NCBI GenBank assembly: GCA_017935565.1
Contig: JAGBHK010000007.1
Span: forward strand, 1-64,000
Direction of reading: 5' to 3'
From: Lachnospiraceae bacterium
Lineage (GTDB): Bacteria; Bacillota; Clostridia; Lachnospirales; Lachnospiraceae
Length of the DNA: 64,000 nucleotides
In this document: positions 61,994 through 64,000 of the stretch, piece after piece
Layout: every line of letters starts with the position of its first letter
Position numbering within the stretch: position 1 is the stretch's first letter
Notes under the pieces: model-generated
Told to the model about the DNA's origin: nothing
What the model saw: the letters and a program-made list of their open reading frames with translations, nothing else
Databases searched by the model: none
Made by a program: the position numbers and the translations under genes

Positions 61994-62995
61994 TTATGCA
62001 CATAGAATCGCTTTTACCTCTTCAATAGGAAGATTATAATTCTCACTTATAATCGAAGGAATCAATTCCTCATTTGTTCCTAAAACCTTTGCCATCTTCG
62101 CCGCATTTCTAACGCTTTCTGCTGTTACTTCTGCTGTTACTTTTGCTGTTACTTTTGCTGTTACCTCTGCTGTTACCTCTGCTGTTACTTCTTCCGTTAC
62201 CTCTTCAATCAATAATTCTGCAAAATCACACATATCTCTTAATACCTCCTTTTCATCATCTTCTAATATTATACCAAATTTTTCTTTAAGTCTTTTTATC
62301 TTTTCTTCAACTCTAACTTTTTTTGAAAATAAAACATTTAACATTTCCGTTAATTCACATTTGTCTTCACAATTTGAATTTAAATAGACAAACACCATTA
62401 CCATTTTATCATAATTTTCCAAATTATCAGGTGTCTCCCCTACTAGTTTCTTCTTACATATACAATACTTTTCAATGGTATTCCCCATATATTCAGGTAC
62501 TTTCATACATATCCATATAGAATATATCTTTTTTATTTTACCATATTCAGATTTTTTAAACTCTACACCGTACTGTGATGATATCATTCTAGCACTATAA
62601 TATACACCTCTTGTAACTAACGGATATGATTCATTGAATTTTTGTTGTGCCTCGACGTTTATTCTCAATTTTACATAATTCTCCCCTTTTGGTGCATATG
62701 CAGCAAACCTAATATCAAAAGTTGCTTTTCCCTCAAAAGGATCATTACTAACAGTATCACTTCCGTCAATTTTCTCACTCGTCATAGTATCCACAAACAC
62801 GGGATATGTGCTAATTTCTGGTATACCTTCAATACAATCTTGAACTCGCTCTATAGGTATCGCCCTAAATTCGTCCGTAGTTTCTTGTAAGATCCTAGCT
62901 AATATCTGCTTACAACTTAGAATCTCTTTGCAATAATCGTTATACATAGCCTTATCGCCTGCACGTTTTATTGCGCCTGATAAAATATTGCTCAT
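61994..62995 (-). CDS. Rpn/PD-(D/E)XK nuclease-like protein with Val-Thr-Ala repeats
   Basis: 333 aa. The N-terminal domain (about 10-180) resembles the Rpn / PD-(D/E)XK transposase-related family: FDIRFAAYAPKG (Asp), KLRINVEAQQK (ExQ-type), YPLVTRGVYYSARMIS. A helical region follows. Near residue 265-298 comes a string of seven or eight four-residue units (EVTE, EVTA, KVTA), encoded by a 12-bp DNA repeat. The C-terminus is a helical NAAKMAKVLGTNEELI segment. RBS AGGAGG. Members of this family act in recombination or DNA damage; activity here is unproven. Confidence 0.8.
   Translation of the reverse strand: MSNILSGAIKRAGDKAMYNDYCKEILSCKQILARILQETTDEFRAIPIERVQDCIEGIPEISTYPVFVDTMTSEKIDGSDTVSNDPFEGKATFDIRFAAYAPKGENYVKLRINVEAQQKFNESYPLVTRGVYYSARMISSQYGVEFKKSEYGKIKKIYSIWICMKVPEYMGNTIEKYCICKKKLVGETPDNLENYDKMVMVFVYLNSNCEDKCELTEMLNVLFSKKVRVEEKIKRLKEKFGIILEDDEKEVLRDMCDFAELLIEEVTEEVTAEVTAEVTAKVTAKVTAEVTAESVRNAAKMAKVLGTNEELIPSIISENYNLPIEEVKAILCA
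62119..62202. repeat. 12-bp tandem repeat within the Rpn-like gene
   Basis: About seven copies of GCTGTTAC(T/C)T(C/T)T, each 12 bp and so frame-preserving, encoding (E/K)VTA. Confidence 0.9.
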
Positions 62996-63306
62996 GCAAC
63001 TCCTCCTTTTCGTATAAGCAGGAGTCCTTATTCATTTTAGATACCCCTGCTGTTTTGTTTTTGAAATAATCAGCATAGATTTCTTTTTGAATACTAAATA
63101 GAATTTTAGAAAATTAGTAACAACGTATTTTTTTACGTCAAATGAAATATTATGCTTGATAGAATGATATCACAACTATTTCTTATTTACAAGATTATAT
63201 TGCTTTATTGACCGAAATAACCTCCCATAAAATGCCGAATAAACATTTTACAAAAATAATATTTCTTTCTATAATTAAATTAAGTTATTTCGTTGGAGGT
63301 ATTTGT
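62996..63306. other. Intergenic region with divergent signals
   Basis: 311 bp without a gene. It holds a stem in the Rpn-like mRNA leader (GCAGGGGT...ACTCCTGC, about 63021-63054 in plus coordinates), a pair of complementary 9-mers CGAAATAAC (about 63214-63222) and GTTATTTCG (about 63284-63292), and the promoter at 63247-63275. Otherwise AT-rich and featureless. Confidence 0.6.
63247..63275 (+). promoter_or_regulatory. Promoter of the small membrane protein gene
   Basis: TTTACA (63247-63252), 17-nt spacer, TATAAT (63270-63275). Confidence 0.65.
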
Positions 63307-63699
63307 ATGAAAAGAATTAATTGGAGTTTGATTAGAAACATTTCAATAGGCATTGTTATTATCGCTATTCTCATATATATTGCAATGATTTTTATTCCTA
63401 TCAATAATGAATGTCATGAATGTAGCAAAGAAAAATCAGGACATTTTTATGAGTACAAAAATAATGACACAAAGAAAATATATTTCTATTGTGATGATTG
63501 TTACAAAAATATACCTGATATGAACGGAACAAAGGATACCATTTATAGCAAAAATCCTTTCAATTCAGAAATCAAGTCTATTTGGAGCATTGTTTTTGAC
63601 ATAAGTTTTATTGCTTGTTTAGTTTCAATCTGTTATGATATCAAACACAAACAAGAGGTTAAATCCCTTGTAAAAGAGGCAGAAAAAAAGAAGGATTAA
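63307..63699 (+). CDS. Small two-helix Cys-rich membrane protein
   Basis: 130 aa from the ATG with GGAGG upstream. TM1 (about 12-33), an extracytoplasmic loop with CHECSKEKSGHFYEY and FYCDDCYKN, two CxxC pairs that could bind zinc, TM2 (about 90-108), and a lysine-rich C-terminus. Function unknown; the Cys layout loosely recalls the small protein at 3845-4093. Monocistronic. Confidence 0.7.
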   Translation: MKRINWSLIRNISIGIVIIAILIYIAMIFIPINNECHECSKEKSGHFYEYKNNDTKKIYFYCDDCYKNIPDMNGTKDTIYSKNPFNSEIKSIWSIVFDISFIACLVSICYDIKHKQEVKSLVKEAEKKKD

Positions 63700-63713
63700 C
63701 TCCTTCTTTTTTT
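63683..63713. terminator. Bidirectional terminator
   Basis: AAAAAAAGAAGGA-TTAAC-TCCTTCTTTTTTT; it spans the overlapping stop codons of the two convergent genes. Confidence 0.88.
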
Positions 63714-64000
63714 CGCCTCTTCCCTCTCCCTCATCATTTCCTCATACTCAGGATAGGTCATATAATCTCTATAATCCCAGTCAATATTTTCTCTAATAAC
63801 CTTAGCTCTATTACCTGCAATAACAACATGGTCAGGATATGTCCCCTTTACCAAGGACATTGCTCCAACCATTGAATGCTCACCTATATCAGAGTTGTAA
63901 ATAACCGCTGATTCCATACCAACCCATACGTGGTCTGCAATTCTAACATGAACATCTTCTGCAATGTGAAGATTTACCTTTTCAGTCAAGTCAAATAAAC
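63696..64000 (-). CDS. Hexapeptide-repeat acetyltransferase, 3' end only
   Basis: The frame runs off the right edge; about 101 codons are seen. Left-handed beta-helix repeats (IAEDVHVRIADHVWVGMESAVIYNSDIGEHSMVGAMSLVKG) end in DHVVIAGNRAKVIRENIDW, typical of the C-termini of serine, maltose or polysaccharide O-acetyltransferases. A Glu/Arg-rich tail follows. The acceptor cannot be read; the missing N-terminus is needed. Confidence 0.8.
   Translation of the reverse strand, partial: LFDLTEKVNLHIAEDVHVRIADHVWVGMESAVIYNSDIGEHSMVGAMSLVKGTYPDHVVIAGNRAKVIRENIDWDYRDYMTYPEYEEMMREREEAKKRRS

Noticed and set aside
62119..62202. Tandem repeat considered as a CRISPR array
   Set aside because: Units are 12 bp, contiguous without spacers, and lie in frame within a coding region.

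Overview
This window looks like a piece of chromosome from a low-GC Clostridia, most probably a Lachnospiraceae-type gut anaerobe. The evidence is an AT-rich sequence with strong AGGAGG ribosome binding sites, a class II (Firmicutes-type) galT, a PocR-domain kinase, ECF vitamin transporters, long-form HPF, and a large secreted GH25 and Ig-like surface repertoire. The genus is inference. No prophage, transposase, integrase or CRISPR array was seen, and most genes lie on the minus strand.

Layout. 1-530: a strong minus-strand promoter with an rRNA-type leader running off the left edge, preceded by tRNA-Ser(UGA) with its own near-identical promoter. 0.5-6.3 kb: a minus-strand housekeeping run (YcxB-like, tsaE, tsaB, rimI, a small Cys-rich protein, rnz, a membrane-anchored protein, tsaD, ispD) that covers most of t6A synthesis. 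6.3-7.4 kb: the riboflavin ECF transporter ribU behind an FMN riboswitch and terminator. 7.4-10.9 kb: a PocR hybrid histidine kinase and a double-receiver response regulator. 11-11.2 kb: a compact GC-rich multi-hairpin island. 11.2-24.4 kb: an XRE membrane regulator, tex, a small HExxH protein, a threonine-synthesis group (ACT regulator, hom, phosphoglycerate-mutase-like putative homoserine kinase), cheW, prfB with its programmed frameshift, secA, hpf, a membrane-anchored protein and an SDR reductase.

24.4-31.3 kb holds the most distinctive locus: an operon headed by folA and continuing with a membrane-anchored transglutaminase-like protein, an acyl carrier protein, an MBOAT acyltransferase, an SGNH protein, a lipoprotein and a short adenylating ligase. 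It resembles a Dlt D-alanylation machine rebuilt around a transglutaminase, and its substrate is unknown. 31.4-36.2 kb: a MacB/FtsX-type ABC transporter, a two-gene GNAT/small-acidic-protein cassette framed by perfect 29-bp inverted repeats with outward-facing terminators, and a ZIP transporter. 36.2-39.7 kb: a membrane-anchored GH25 muramidase overlapping a membrane protein with an Asn/Tyr-rich tail. 39.8-50 kb: 1-phosphofructokinase, mscL, Nudix, two MATE exporters, an NSS transporter, a chemoreceptor, a methyltransferase and a diguanylate cyclase. 50-51.4 kb: thioesterase, esterase and a small protein in one operon with the cyclase.

51.4-59.9 kb is a galactoside-utilisation region: tandem-domain GH43, GH35 beta-galactosidase, galE-galT-galK and a divergent AraC regulator. 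Both glycosidases lack signal peptides, so imported oligosaccharides are probably cut in the cytoplasm and the galactose sent through the Leloir pathway. 59.9-62 kb: pyridoxal-kinase-like protein, ECF S component and a radical SAM protein, with a palindromic hairpin on the promoter. 62-64 kb: an Rpn/PD-(D/E)XK-like protein with an in-frame 12-bp repeat tract, a small Cys-rich membrane protein, and the 3' end of a hexapeptide-repeat acetyltransferase that runs off the right edge.
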